Source: Nymphaea colorata
Taxonomy: Eukaryota > Streptophyta > Magnoliopsida > Nymphaeales > Nymphaeaceae
Direction of reading: 5' to 3'
Length of the DNA stretch: 60,000 nucleotides
Assembly (NCBI RefSeq): GCF_008831285.2
Contig: NC_045140.1
Coordinates: 3,887,528 to 3,947,527, forward strand
Below, one piece after another: positions 10,083 through 22,290 of this stretch. Under the pieces are notes generated by a model, which searched no databases, was not told the DNA's origin, and saw nothing but the letters and a program-made list of their open reading frames with translations. The position numbers and the translations under genes are program-made. The stretch's first letter is position 1. Each line of letters opens with the position of its first letter.

Positions 10083-13000
10083 TCATATACTGGCCATCCA
10101 CTGTACATCTTGGCGAGCATCGCTTTCCCACACCAGTGATTCGCTGTCACAGTATATCGACCTTGTTCTTTTCTTCCCTCCAGCTTGCAGTCCAACGGCA
10201 GATACCCTCCCAGAGCTGTCATTGGAGGTCAGGCAGCTGTCAACAGAGCAGTCAGTTATTTGGGTTTGTCGGTTTATAGATTTCTCATCCAGACAAACTG
10301 CCGCTATCTCAGAGAATGAGGCTAAATTTGCAGTCTCAGGGGCATTAAGGCAATCACCAGAGACCTTGATTGCCAATTCTGAAAGTTCTTGTCTTGCAGC
10401 ATCTAGGCCTGTTGAAGCCATGTTTTGGTCAGCAAGCACCCTGCAGGCCTTTTCAAGTATGGACTGGAGGTACTTTCCTTGGGCTTCAATCCGAAGCTGG
10501 AGATGCCTCTGAACCTGCTTACCCCAAAGCACTGAGATATGGAATAGAAAACACAATGGAAAACATAATTTCTCGGGAGCAGAAAAAAAAACGGACCTCC
10601 AGCTGCTCATGCAATCTTCTTTGCACTTCCATTTGAACTCTCAATGCCTCAGTGACCTGGTATCCACTGGCACCAATAAAGCAAATTATTGAAAACCCAA
10701 CATGAGATGTACTTGCTGCTATTCATTGAGAAATGGATCCTCAAAACTTACTCGTTCATTTCTTGTGAAACCATTCTTGATGTTGATGAAGTTCCCTGAT
10801 TTTCTGAAAGACCAGTAGCTGCAAAAGTTGAGTTAAATCAGGCAAAGCCAGTCAAGAACTAAACTACTAAGGGATCAAATCCTGGGTATGAAGCCCAGAC
10901 TTTGCCTTATTCTAGAAACTTGAGCCCTGAACCTAGGAGTCCATTTTAATCTAAATACAGAGTCCTTTCTCTCTTAGAACTCTGTAACTTGGACTTAGGT
11001 GTAGATTTGATTTTGTTTACAAAGAAACTGAGAGGTACACACACACACACACACACAGAGAGAGAGAGACCATCCTTTGAGCTGTCACTTAGTTCTTTGC
11101 ATGATTGTTTGCCCAACCGATACTTCTGCAGATTCAATTGATAAAACATTAAAAAAAACTCTGAAAACATCATATTGGTGCACATCTAAACAAAAGATGA
11201 TTTCCACAGAACTACAAATCATGACATAACAGTAAATAAACATGAGTAAATGGAAAGCATGAATTCAACAATAACTAGAGAGCATCATGTACTTCATTGT
11301 CTCAGTCACTCGATTTCCAGTTTTTACCAAAAAGAATAATGGAAAAAAATTGAGAATTTAAGAAATAAATCAACGAAACCTGAAGATGACTCTTCAAATG
11401 ATATAGAGTAAGGCCTTTTACTCCCATTGTTCTCATGATGGTCTTTGGTGTGGCTTCTGCAGTTCAGAGGGAGGAGTGTTGGTCAAACAAAAATCGACTC
11501 AAAATAATGAACATGCAGAAGTCACAAAAGCATTATTCTCATAAAAAGAAAGAAATACAGATGTTTGGTGCATGATGCCCTTTCTCAACTTCCTCAACAC
11601 AAAGTAATGGTATAAAAATAACACATGCTCAACAGCCATGAGAACCTATGACTGCTGAACATGTAAAAAAAGCACGAAATTCTTATGCTTGAGAATTTGC
11701 CTCACAGTTGGTGACAGGATCGGAGCAAACTATTAATAGAAAACACCCACATGTTCAGCCCAACTACTCTCCAAGACATGGACCCTCAATGCAGTTTTGT
11801 GGGTACTAGATCTACTGGCACATACAGGACACGTTTCTTTCAATCACAAAGAAACTACTTGAGTGAGTTCAGTCATCTAGCTTCTTCAAAAAAACTAACC
11901 CGCTATCTTAATATATTTTTGTTTTTGATACTTTACAAAAGAGAATGTCAATAATGGGAAGTAATGTCCCTTTTCAAAAGTTTCAATTCAACTTTGTGTT
12001 TTATTGACGTTTTAAACTTATTATACCAACACCACCCCCCCCCCCCCTCCCCAACCCTCAAACAACACACCATCACTTTGTCACTATAGAAACACCATCA
12101 CCACTCTAATACTAACCTATTTTCTTGTCACTCCCCATGCAAGTTGCTTGTTCCTACTCACAACTCCCCACCTATCAAACTCCATATCTTCTTTCTCCAC
12201 CACATTTTCACTGCATCACTATCCAAATATCTTGCTCTTGGATAGGTACAGGCCTCACAAGATGGACATGTGTATCGTGCTTCCAAACCTTCATTGATCA
12301 TTCTATCCTTCCCCCCTCACCATCTGGGCAAGCAAATATCATATCCTTCCATCCTTCTGGACAGTCATCTCCCTACCATATCCACCTCCCGGCTTCCAGT
12401 AACCTTTTATTTCCTCCTCTTTTCATGTAGAAACAATTTATTAGTTATTACCAGTGAATTGTCCAGCCAGAAGTAGAGTGAAGTCAGATCGTTTATGGTA
12501 GGCATTGCATGCCACGATAAGGAGTTTGAAATATAACCACCCCAATGGTGAATTCCTTTTCTTGGGGGTGGTTTAGAGAGAGAAAGGGAATTGTAAATTT
12601 ATGAAGTTAATTGTTGTAACCAACACTTCAAGTATAGTAACTGACACCAACTACATCAAAACAGAAAGCAAAAGAAAGTGCTTTTGGCAGTCATCTCAAG
12701 GGCATTTTCCTAGATCAAGAAACCAACTTAGTGATAGTCAATAGCTTCAGCATAGCTGGTCAGGCCAGTGGCTGGTTTGATTCCCATGGGGATCAACCCC
12801 ATGCATAAGCCTAAAAGCAGGCATAAACCCTGGGACTGGTGCTACTACCCTCGAGATTTAAAATTGTTCGGCAAGTGACAAAGTCTATCAGCCCGAGTGT
12901 GTCTTCTGCAGGACCAAAACCCAAAGAAAAAATAGTGATGGTCAATAAGCATGTTCAGAAATGTGCTAAAAATGAAGCCCATCTGTTTGTCATTATTCAA

Positions 13001-14307
13001 ACGTTATATTACTCCCACAAGTAGATCTTATAGAATCAAGTTAGTGAAACTGTGAGAGATGACAACAGAATTCAATGTTAGGTAAATTCAAGCAAAACAT
13101 GGGTTTAACTAATCAACAAGAGTTGCATGATTAGAAGCACAGAATGCCCATATATCCTGTAAGGATATCAGCCTGAAGGACTTCAACTTGTACATTGTAT
13201 TTTTTTTTCAGTTTTCCCAAAAATCCCTGTTTGATAAGTAGGAGAAACTTCAAAAGCAGTGGGTCCCACCCATGATTTCTATATCCTATCAAACAAGGCA
13301 AAAACGTTTGCCAAATGTCTTCTTTTTATTGGATCTTTAAACAAATGTTGACGGATGGAGAAATTTTTGTCTAATCCCAACTCTGCTTATTTGGCTAGGT
13401 CTGTTTTGTAACTCACACGCCCTATATAAAGCTTCCAAACAGCAAAGTGCAGGCAACCTTCCAGGTGAAAGGACACCTATCACCATTTCATGTATGAAGC
13501 CCTTACAACATTTTCCATTTTTCTCCATTGTATGAATGTGTATATGGTTTAATCTTCAAAGGAAAAAGAACAGGCATATATGTGAGGGATCAGGTGAGGT
13601 TTTATGACATGTTTACAGGGAATCAGATAAACCTATATAGTCCATGAGAAATAAATAATTAAATACAAAGTCCATTCGTTGTCAATGCCCTTCGTGGGCC
13701 CTGAGTAAAAGCCAGATATGGGTTTGATTACATTTTAATATTAAATTATAGTCTTGATTTTGATTTTATAAAAAGGACAGAAATTTTCCCAGTAAAAATC
13801 AAATATGGAAAAAAAAATTTATTCGTTCTTTTTCCAATCAATTGTACATGACAAAACTTTAGTCTCACAAGATTAGGCAAAACCTTCGCTTTGAACCAAG
13901 CAGCCCAAGACAAAAAAGAAATAGAAACAGCACTTAATCACTGATGGCACATGTGAGAATACAAATTGAAAGAATTTTACAAAGCAATGCAAAAAGAGTA
14001 CAGTATTAAATTGAATTCAACATAGTAATTCAAGAACAAGCTTTTACAATATATTACAATATTGTAAATCTATTAATTGGTCAATAAGCATCGGTCTTGG
14101 ACACATTCCATGTAGCTGCACACAGCAAAGATTAGAATTGTAGACACTTGGACAGGACAATACACCAGTATTTGTGTCTATTAGGGTAGGGTCTACTTGG
14201 CAGCCCATAACATTTATACATCTTGAGAATGTTCGTCAATTCAATAGTGGGAAACTTTCAAAAGGTTGACATGTGTGAGGCCCCATTAGTAACATGATAT
14301 GAATACA

Positions 14308-14367
<60 letters not shown>

Positions 14368-17076
14368 ATAGTTTTTCTTAGTTACTATCTCTTGAAGCCA
14401 TTGTATATAAATAAGCATGAAATTAAATAAATAAATACATATATAGTCAAATATAATGCAAAAGATTAAAAGAGACAGACGGGCAGAGCCCTTTTTGTGT
14501 CAATAAAAAAGGAACAAGCATGAAGAAGGATCCAAGAAGTGTCAGAGTCACTGTCAGTATCCAGAATCGTCACACACCCATAGTTCATATTTATAAAGTT
14601 TTCTATAAAACATAGCTTGAATACCATTGGTTAGTTCACCTGGATAAGTAGATCAACCCGAGCTCCTATTACCACATTTTCCATTACCAATGATTTCTAA
14701 TTTTCATTAAAATAAGTCAACCATACAACCAGAGCAGCAATCATCTTATTCAATTGAATCCATAGAGAATTTATAAATGATGGGTATCTATATGTTCATA
14801 AAGGATCCATAGAGAATTTATAAACGATGTGTATCTCTATGTTCATAAAGGAATATTTATTCTTTGCCTCCTTTTTGTGCATAAGCTCAATTTTCATCTT
14901 CTAAAAAAAATGTGGTTTCATTATAAAATGACACTTTTCATCTACCCGCATGCTTAAGAAGCTCACGACATGGAGTATCTATGATACTAACTTCCAAATA
15001 CATGTACTGATTAAAGAAAAAAAATCAGATTTGACATGTCTAATTTGCAGAAAGAATCTTAGAAGAAAAAGCTTAAGTTGGAATTTGAAGAAATAGCTAC
15101 AACTTGACTGAGCAAAAAACATCATGGTGACATCTCTATTTGGCAATACAAGAGTCAAGAAAGCACTAACCATTTCATTTTTAATTATTTCCACCCTTCC
15201 TGGAAAATCATGCTGAATACAATCATTAGGTTAGGAACTTAGGATTTATCTAATTACTTTCAATCAATTCCTTGCAGCAGATGGGTTCAATAACTTGGCC
15301 TAAAATCAAACTAATGTGGTACAACACTCTCACACCAAACAACTTATGCCAAAACAACCTATGCCTGACATATTTACTACTTGAAATGTCCAAGATCCCT
15401 ATCATAAACCTAGTGCATCAAGGATCACCTGCATGCCTAGGACCTAGGTAACCAATAAGGTGACAACACATAAAATTTTTTCTAAGATATTCACATAAAA
15501 TTTTTTCTAAGATATTCACATAAAATCAATCAAGAATCCTTTCCAATTTTTCTCTTAAACATACAAATTACTTCTAACTTTTCAGCTTCTAAAGCTCATT
15601 TAGCAATACTCATTCATTTATTTTATTTCTCCAAAATCCTAATTAATCAATCTTATCTAGGCACTAAGCAGGCCGAGTATGGTGACTAAGCATGGAGTAC
15701 CATTGTTGATTCCTCACCACCAACAGCCACCAGATGGAATGGGTGCGAAACCCACCCAACCTAGCGGTGCCATATTTGATGCAGATCAAGAAAGTTATCC
15801 GTAGCTCTGTTATCAAAACATAAGGAAAAAACAATTTGGTGGCAACATTAATGAAGAATGAATGTCGTCAGTGAGTTAACAGAGCCTTTCGAATATGTGT
15901 TTGCAACTCATGAGTCATTAATGCTACTTCACGACTAACTGTGGTGACTCCAAAACAAGGAAAAATGACAGAAAGTGTTACCTAACGAGTCAAGGATTGG
16001 GATTAGCGTCATAGACCAGTAAAATTCAAACTATCACATAAAGGCCTAGAAAGGAGGCATTGCCTTCTTAGCCGTGAAATGGGCATAAAGCCATTAACCA
16101 GCAAAAAAACAGCATACGAGGCTTTAGTCTTAAGTGCGAGTATAGGCTATTTGAACAAGCATGGAGAACGACTATGAGTTAATAAAGAAAAAAAATTATG
16201 TGCGACATAAGGAGAACCTACGTACTACATTTGACACAACGAACAATCATTTGAGCTTCACAAGACGATAAAAAATATATATAATATTCCAAATAAATAA
16301 GTTCAGATACAGAGTAGAAGAAAGTAAAATATTAACATAGTGATAAGAGAAAAAGGAAAATAATATCCTCCAGTTCACTCTCCGCGCCATTAAACCCTTG
16401 AAAGTTCCTAAAGATATAAGAACATGGCTTTCCATATTTGACGAAACCTACAACAAGGAAAGTAACACAAGACTAATAGAGTTTATCAAACGAGGGCCAT
16501 GACCATTTATTCATTAGCAATTGAAAATATAAAAAAATGGTGACTTAACAAAACTTGAACAATCCCATCCTTCCAAAGACAGCAAGGCAGTGACAAAAGT
16601 ATTTCAAAGAAATGAAAAAAAAAAGAAGGAACAGAACCAACAGTCGTGTAACATCTTCCGAGAAATTTTCATAAAGGAGTAGCGTGATCATTAACAAAAA
16701 AACGTCATTTATACAAGGGAAAAGACCAAACACATAGTCACACTTTCGCAACTATGTCGACCAAAGAATCCATACTCCATACAGTACTACAACAAAAAAC
16801 TACGCAGCGTAAACCAGACGATAAACGGAAGAAAGAAACCGTGCTTCCGAAATCAGAAAAAAGATAGAAGGGATCGGACTCACTGTCGGGGCCGCCGAGC
16901 TGTGTGACGGCGTCGACGAACCTCTCGTGAAGCTCGGCCGTCCACCTCAGCCGCGGCTTCGGATCCGTGGTAAGCACCAAACAGGCGTCTCCCGGAAGGT
17001 TGGTGCCCTCAAGAGGCCCCTGCAAGTCTTCGTGCCCAACTCCCTTCTCCAAGGAGTGATGGATCGCCTGGTACAT
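10083..17076 (-). CDS. MYB-CC (GARP) transcription factor, PHR1-LIKE type, six exons
   Basis: A nuclear transcription factor of the PHR1-LIKE group (closest by memory to plant PHL2/PHL3), which binds P1BS-type sites in phosphate and nutrient responses. Minus-strand coding exons: 17076-16884, 11456-11380, 11125-11071, 10818-10752, 10666-10597 and 10514-10083. Phases agree and give 297 codons plus stop. Domains: a conserved N-terminal lead (GTNLPGDACLVLTTDPKPR, residues 25-42); one GARP/MYB repeat, about 42-98, including RWTAELHERFVDAVTQLGG and GVKGLTLYHLKSHLQKYRL; the MYB-CC coiled coil with the LHEQLE motif, about 132-178; and a Ser/Thr-rich C-terminus. The start was chosen because it gives the family N-terminus and fits the exon 1 donor ACA|GTGAGT. 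Intron 1 is 5.4 kb. The donor of intron 3 (ATG|GTCTCT) runs straight into a microsatellite. No disabling change was seen. Confidence 0.93.
11037..11068 (+). repeat. (AC)n(AG)n microsatellite at the 5' end of intron 3
   Basis: AC repeats at 11037-11056 join AG repeats at 11057-11068. On the gene's strand, the exon 3 donor GT (11070-11069) is followed directly by this CT/GT run. Confidence 0.95.
12740..12835 (+). mobile_element. Possible tRNA-derived SINE fragment
   Basis: AGCATAGCTGGTC followed by a B-box-like GGTTTGATTCC (12774-12784). The leading words resemble the better SINE at 21643, but the A-to-B spacing is too short, so it may be a deleted copy. Confidence 0.35.
13224..13299. mobile_element. 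Small MITE, about 76 bp
   Basis: CCCTGTTTGATAAG at 13225-13238 is an imperfect inverted repeat of CCTATCAAACAAGG at 13285-13298. The ends resemble Harbinger/Tourist termini. The target duplication is unclear. Confidence 0.5.
14308..14366 (+). repeat. (TA)n(TG)n microsatellite
   Basis: Short TA run, then about 24 TG units, in intron 1 of the PHR1-LIKE gene. Confidence 0.95.
14756..14850 (+). repeat. Tandem duplication, two units of about 47 bp
   Basis: The two copies share ATCCATAGAGAATTTATAAA at their start and end in GTTCATAAAG, with a few substitutions. Confidence 0.85.
15467..15526 (+). repeat. Tandem repeat, 25-bp unit
   Basis: Two exact copies (15467-15491 and 15492-15516) of a unit starting CACATAAAATTTTTTC and ending AGATATT, plus a partial third. 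Confidence 0.9.
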
Positions 17077-17430
17077 TTTCCTGGAAACCTCAAGCAAGCG
17101 CCAGAACCTCCGCAAAAAACCGAATACCCACGAATCGAAGTCGCAAAAAAAGAGACTCCAGATCGAGAAATCGAGGACCCACCTCTCCCCCACCTTCTGT
17201 CTCCCCCCTTTCTCTTTCTTCCCCCCTTAGAAAACCCTAAATCAACCGAAGCCTCTTGGAATACATGGAATTAAGAGCATTTGGATCTTGTGATTGTTCT
17301 CAAAGAATGCACAATGAGGACTCTGAGAAAGGAGACTCCCTAGCTTTGGCTCTCCCAGAGTGAGTACGGAGAAGCAGGACAGAGAACGTACACCAACAGC
17401 ACACAGGCAGAGAGACAGAAGAAATGACAT
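17077..17430 (-). promoter_or_regulatory. 5' UTR and promoter of the PHR1-LIKE gene
   Basis: Upstream of the start codon at 17076. On the gene's strand the first 150 bp are purine-rich. AAACCCTAA, a telo-box, is on the plus strand at 17232-17240; in plants it is common near starts of regulated genes. No convincing TATA box. Confidence 0.45.
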
Positions 17431-18836
17431 CGAAAAATAACCTTTTCAGATGACAACTATTCTTTTTACATATTTGAAGACTTGCATTTTAAAAAATTTC
17501 AAAAAAGCGTCGAAAATATTTTGATATCCTTGACTAATGACTTTACATTTGAACATTAAAACATCATATGACACCCTCCGAAAAACTTTATTTAATATTT
17601 TGGTCCTTCCAGGGTCGAGTCTCCTTTCCCCTTGCTAACCAGCTGAGGCAGCAAGTTCAATTCAACAACAAACGCATGTAGAAGATGAATACAAAGTAAA
17701 CAAAATGAAGGATCGCTCGATTTAAGGTTCCAAAATGCACATTCACTTAATAGATTGTGTTGCAAGATACAAGTCATATTTTATTTGTTGGAAGCCAAAA
17801 ACATCAATTATTGCTTCAAAAGTGAAGCAGTTGTTTGTTATGTCATTTCACAAGGGACAATAAAAAGTGATGATTGAGTCATGGGGTGACTGAGGCATTC
17901 GACCATCGCGTGCAAAGGATATGAATGCACCAATACCCCAGTAGTTTTTCTTTCAATTTGTCACATAATTTTTCACATGTTAGCAGCATTGTTGTATTAT
18001 TGTAGGGACAAAAAAGTAAGGTTTTGGGATTTGATAAACCTCAGATAGAATTATTGTATCAATCTATATATGGAGATTGCTATGACCAATATACTCATTT
18101 GAGCAGGAGAGCAAACAAGTGTTTTCACTTTTTTTTTCTTACTTATGTTGTTGTCTCATACATTTGAGGTCTGAGATAATGATAGTGGCGTAAAATAACG
18201 ACATGGGTATGAGATAGTGTGAGATAATAATGTGCAATGTTAAGGCATTGAAGTAAATATGCACGTTGGTAGTAGGGTCAGCACCAGCATGCGTTCGCGT
18301 TCATTGTGTATATAATGAACCTATAAGAACTCATTCTCCAAAATGGGTGGCCATCAAGTGAACAACCCCATGAGGTAAAATGAGGATCTAGCGTTACCAT
18401 ATAAAGGAAAACCAAAAAATCTGAGAGGAGGGTGGTGTCCTCGCTCGTGCACCCACTTTCCCATCTTTTTCTCCATTATTTGTTGGACTTCTCTTCTCAA
18501 ACCTTTGAAGGGTCTCGTGTTTCTTAAGAAGGGAGCAAACACCTAAGGACTCACATGTTGTTGCGACTTCATGTCTCTTCTTAGATGTTCTGAAGCCATG
18601 AAAATGACCGTACAGTAAATGCAAACAACTTTACATGCTAAAATTCATCAGATGTCTTTGTAGTTAGTTCGATTGTTACTTATATTTTCTTGGTTTCCAT
18701 ATCTTGTATACGAGAGAAAGAAAGAGAGAGAAAAAATCGTAAATATCATATGTACTATTTTATGAAATGGAAGATTAAGCATGCAATATATTGACATATG
18801 AGGGTGTTCTATGAAGGAGATCTTTATCTCATCGTG
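17431..18836. other. Intergenic, no gene recognised
   Basis: AT-rich. Open frames at 18354-18542 and 18394-18624 (minus) show no domain. No repeat with clear ends. Confidence 0.4.
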
Positions 18837-19250
18837 CTTCCTGCTGCAATATTTCTGCTACGGGATGATCTTGGTTCATAATTCGAGGTAAGCTCCATCT
18901 GTCTCTATCTGCATCTCCTATTTGATTCATGTATGCGCTACTCCTTTTTATGGTGTTGAGATAGAGACGAGGGCGATTTCCTTCTCCCTCCTCAAGATCA
19001 ACAAGACACTAATTTAAATGGCTTTCTTTCTTAATCTCTATCTAGCAAACATAATCTTCTTTGTTGTTTCACAGGACCAAAGAGATCGAGGAGATGATGC
19101 TTCCTACGTGGAGTTCGATATGAAGGAGCACAATGTTTCGGAAGAATGCACTCGCAAGGAAATATTGAATTTGATTGGCAAGCGTGGAAGAAGCTGAACC
19201 ATGCTGTAGATGATTTTTTTTTCTTGTCAAACACATACAATAAATCTTAG
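18837..19250 (+). pseudogene. Terpene synthase fragment (last two exons), broken
   Basis: The segment at 18837-18887 reads LPAAIFLLRDDLGS, matching the block before the last intron of plant terpene synthases (usually LWDDLGS). It is followed by GAG|GTAAGC and an intron with acceptor at 19073-19074. From 19075 it reads DQRDRGDDASYVEF.MKEHNVSEECTRKE, then in a shifted frame AWKKLN, the typical C-terminal exon of terpene synthases. Breaks: an in-frame TAA before the donor, Arg for Trp in the WDD block, a frameshift near 19180, and early termination at 19248-19250. Upstream exons with the DDxxD site are not seen. Such enzymes make mono- or sesquiterpenes; this copy cannot. Confidence 0.65.
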
Positions 19251-19635
19251 GGGTAGTTTGGTTCATGGACATGCTTCAATTTTTAGAGATGGTACATGGA
19301 ACCTAGACCAATGTTTAGGACAGATTCATATAATATTAACAAATTATCACAACGGCCACATGATCCCTGACAATAAGAAAAGTATGTAAGTGTTTTACGA
19401 ATCTACTACAAATATCAGGGTAGATTCATCATTAGTCTTTAGAGTAAATTCATTCAACACTCACATAGTGTTCCTATTAACGAACAACCACTTACAACAC
19501 TCTCTGTGAGTATTTGAATATACGTCACCTCACATATTAAAGCATATTCATGAAACCTAGCCACCTAGGTGTTCATGAATCTGTTACAATCTTTTAAGAT
19601 ATATTAAAGTATTTCATTTACCAAACAACCTTTTA
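19248..19635. mobile_element. MITE-like element, about 388 bp, hAT-type ends
   Basis: Starts TAGGGGTAGTTTGGTTCATGG; the right end read inward is TAAAAGGTTGTTTGGTAAATG. The GTTTGG core resembles the MITEs at 6750 and 9192. No clear target duplication. It abuts the terpene synthase fragment. Confidence 0.5.
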
Positions 19636-19937
19636 GAAAAAGTGATTGTTCCAACCCCTTCGGTCAAAGAAAGACAAACGCAAAGGCCTATTTTTCCTAA
19701 TAAAAATGGAATTATATGAAGCTTCGGATCTGATGTGATTGGACGAGTCAAATTAATAGCATCCTTCTCTATCTTTCATTTTCCATTTTATTCTTCTTAA
19801 AAGAGAAATAAAAACGTGGTTATGGTGCTTCATTGGCCAAGCCTTGGAGATAAAGAGTGAGAGTTGTAGGTCAAAGATTGAAATCATATGGTGATGTTAA
19901 TCCAACTTGAAGACATAAGTCATCATATATATAATCA

Positions 19938-20128
19938 GGAGCAGAGCTAAGGGACGCTTGCATGGGCCCTGGCTCTACCTCAATTTTTTTTAACTTACGT
20001 GTAAATTTTTAAAAATGTTATTTGTCCTATATAAAAATTTTGAAAAATCATATTTTGGCTCATGTCAAAACTTAAAAACTTTAATTAATCCTCCTCATGA
20101 AAAATTTATGGTTCTCCGCCTTTGTATA
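19938..20128. mobile_element. Short repeat with GGCGGAGC-type ends
   Basis: The left end GGAGCAGAGCTAAGG and the right end read inward AGGCGGAGAACC resemble the termini of the element at 57384-57558. The interior is rich in A and T runs. A degraded member of that family is likely. Confidence 0.4.
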
Positions 20129-20835
20129 ATGAAACTCCAATGTCATTCAATCTTCCTAAAAAGGAGAGCACAAACCAAAGAAAAAATGACAGAAAACTTT
20201 GGTAAAGTTTGTGACTTAAATAATATGTAAGCAACATGATGTATGCCAACCAATGCCAAGGAAAAAGCCTTTGCAAAGAAAGTGAGAGTAGTTTACATGA
20301 CCCCCTTATAAAATGTCACTTATTACAAAAAGAGTGATCACCAACTTGTATTTGTCACTTGGTTGTCCTCCCTGCATGACGTATGAAAAGACGTTGTACC
20401 TTTTACCATGTTTGATTAAACAACTCATATGATCACTTCATAAAGTTCATTATGTCAAAAGAAAAATCAAAAGTGTTCAACTTTCTCTCAACTTTCCTTG
20501 TTATTTTTATTAAACAAGTCCCAGTGGTTAATTTATTTTACAACAAGTTTTGTTTTTCAAAACAGAACTCAAACGAAGACCATGGTCTATGTCACCACAC
20601 CTTTCTTCTTACCAAGTTTGTTTTACCTTTTTTGTACTTTCATCAGTATATTGTCAACTTTGGAGAGATGTATGATCCACATAGTATAAGTTAGTGACGT
20701 GATCTCAATTTTTTTATGTCTTGTTAATGTTGATTTTTTAGGAAGGACTAATTGCTTGTTGGAGTAGTGCTATGCATCTTGATTATAAAGCCTTTTGACC
20801 TGATTATTAAAAGTCATTAATGTTGTTGAAATAGA
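20129..20835. other. Intergenic, nothing recognised
   Basis: AT-rich. Open frames at 20452-20694 have no recognisable domain. Confidence 0.4.
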
Positions 20836-21277
20836 TAGAGATGTCAATGGATCATATTTAAATCAGATATATTTTGAACTGTATCCGCTTTTCAGATATT
20901 CACATATTTAGATTTGAATAAGAACAATGAAAAATCAGTTGAATGCTGATCTAAACTCCAATTTCATAATGCAAATCTGATTTGTGCATTCATATTTGAA
21001 TCTAAATTCAAATTTTGAATTGAATTTGGATGATTTTCAACATGTCTGAGCGTTTGATATAAAGCATTTGTTTAAAAATAAATTTGATCTAAATCCATAT
21101 GCATATTCGATTGAATATTTATGTATATTTGAAGCTGAACATGAATCTCAATCGAATGTCATTTCTTAAATTCGAATCCAATTCAATTTCTTAATTGGGT
21201 ACTTTTTTTTCATATTCGATTTTTTTTAAATGGTTCAGCTGAAAATCCAATCCAAATTAGATATATTGACATTCCTA
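20836..21277. mobile_element. hAT-like MITE, about 440 bp
   Basis: Left end TAGAGATGTCAATGGATC and right end read inward TAGGAATGTCAATATATC form an imperfect inverted repeat. The flanking octamers GAAATAGA and CAAACACA agree at five of eight positions. The interior is built of ATTTGAAT/ATTCGAAT words that could fold back. Confidence 0.6.
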
Positions 21278-21636
21278 CAAACACATTTCCCTGCATCGAA
21301 TATCCGTTGGAAAAAGAGATTGAGAAAATGGGTGAATCCGATTGAAATCGCCCATGCTTTTAAAGCCAAAAAAATAAAAAAGCAAACATTTTAAATGTCA
21401 AAATTGTTAAAAAAATAATGAAAAAAATTCAACTACGACCTTATATCTAATCGAAAAACGTTCCAATTTAATTCCAACGGATTAGTTTGGTGCCCGTTCA
21501 AGCTTATTCACACCGGTCCCCAATTCTGGCATCAATTGTTGAAGCATTAACATTAATTAAAACCCTTGGCAGGTCAATGATTGCCCTTTTTTTATAATTA
21601 GATAAAGCGGGGTGTCTAATGATGCATTGGTGCAGA

Positions 21637-21785
21637 AAAGCATAGCTTAGCTGGTCGAGCATACGGGTAAAAAATTCCGGTCATAAAATTGATCCCATTG
21701 ACGCTATTCACTTATAAGCTTTGATGCAACCGAAAACCCTAGGCGAGAGGAATAGGGGAGCTTCGGCTTTTCATACCAAATTGAC
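21637..21785 (+). mobile_element. tRNA-derived SINE
   Basis: TAGCTTAGCTGG at 21643-21654 fits the Pol III A box and AATTGATCCC at 21687-21696 fits the B box. Their starts are 44 bases apart, the tRNA spacing. The tail (AACCCTAGGCGAGAGGAATA) resembles Au-type plant SINE bodies from memory. The 3' end is not defined. Confidence 0.5.
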
Positions 21786-22290
21786 AATTGTAATTATATA
21801 ATTGACCAATGAACTTTTTCTAGTCTTGCAAAAATTAACCTGCAATAATACAGGAGTGCCATGTGTTTTTACTATTTTCAATTTAAAACATATACTTTCC
21901 ATTTAATTTTTTAAATGTATAAAATAATATTTTTTTCCCATTCATAATCAATTCTCGAACGGCGGAATTCACTAAATTGGCACTTGGCTGATTGAACTCA
22001 TTTTACGATTTTAATTTTTTGGTTCCTTTAATTACCAAATAAACTATTTATTTATTAAAAACTAAATAAATTTTCTGGGCACATATTAAAAGGGCAAAAA
22101 GTTGAGGAACACGTTAAAAGAGAGGCATTGGTGCTTGTGTACCACAAAACAGAGCATAAACATGAGCCAGATGAACAAACAAGTGGAGCCGTTTTGGGAG
22201 GACCACTAAAGGCAAGAAAACTTTATGTGATGTCCTAACACCACATGATATCAAGCACATATATTCATTTTTAAATGGTTAACTATACAT
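21786..22290. other. AT-rich intergenic DNA
   Basis: No coding or structured feature seen. Confidence 0.4.

Larger units (their letters stand above)
11457..16883 (-). other. First intron of the PHR1-LIKE gene, 5.4 kb
   Basis: Bounded by the exon 1 donor (16883-16882) and the exon 2 acceptor (11458-11457). It is AT-rich with no second gene recognised. It contains a 13-base C run at 12035-12047 followed by a pyrimidine-rich stretch, a SINE-like sequence, a small MITE, a TA/TG microsatellite and two short tandem duplications, listed separately. Confidence 0.9.

Noticed and set aside
10063-10512. 149-codon plus-strand frame
   Set aside because: Antisense to the last exon of the PHR1-LIKE gene.
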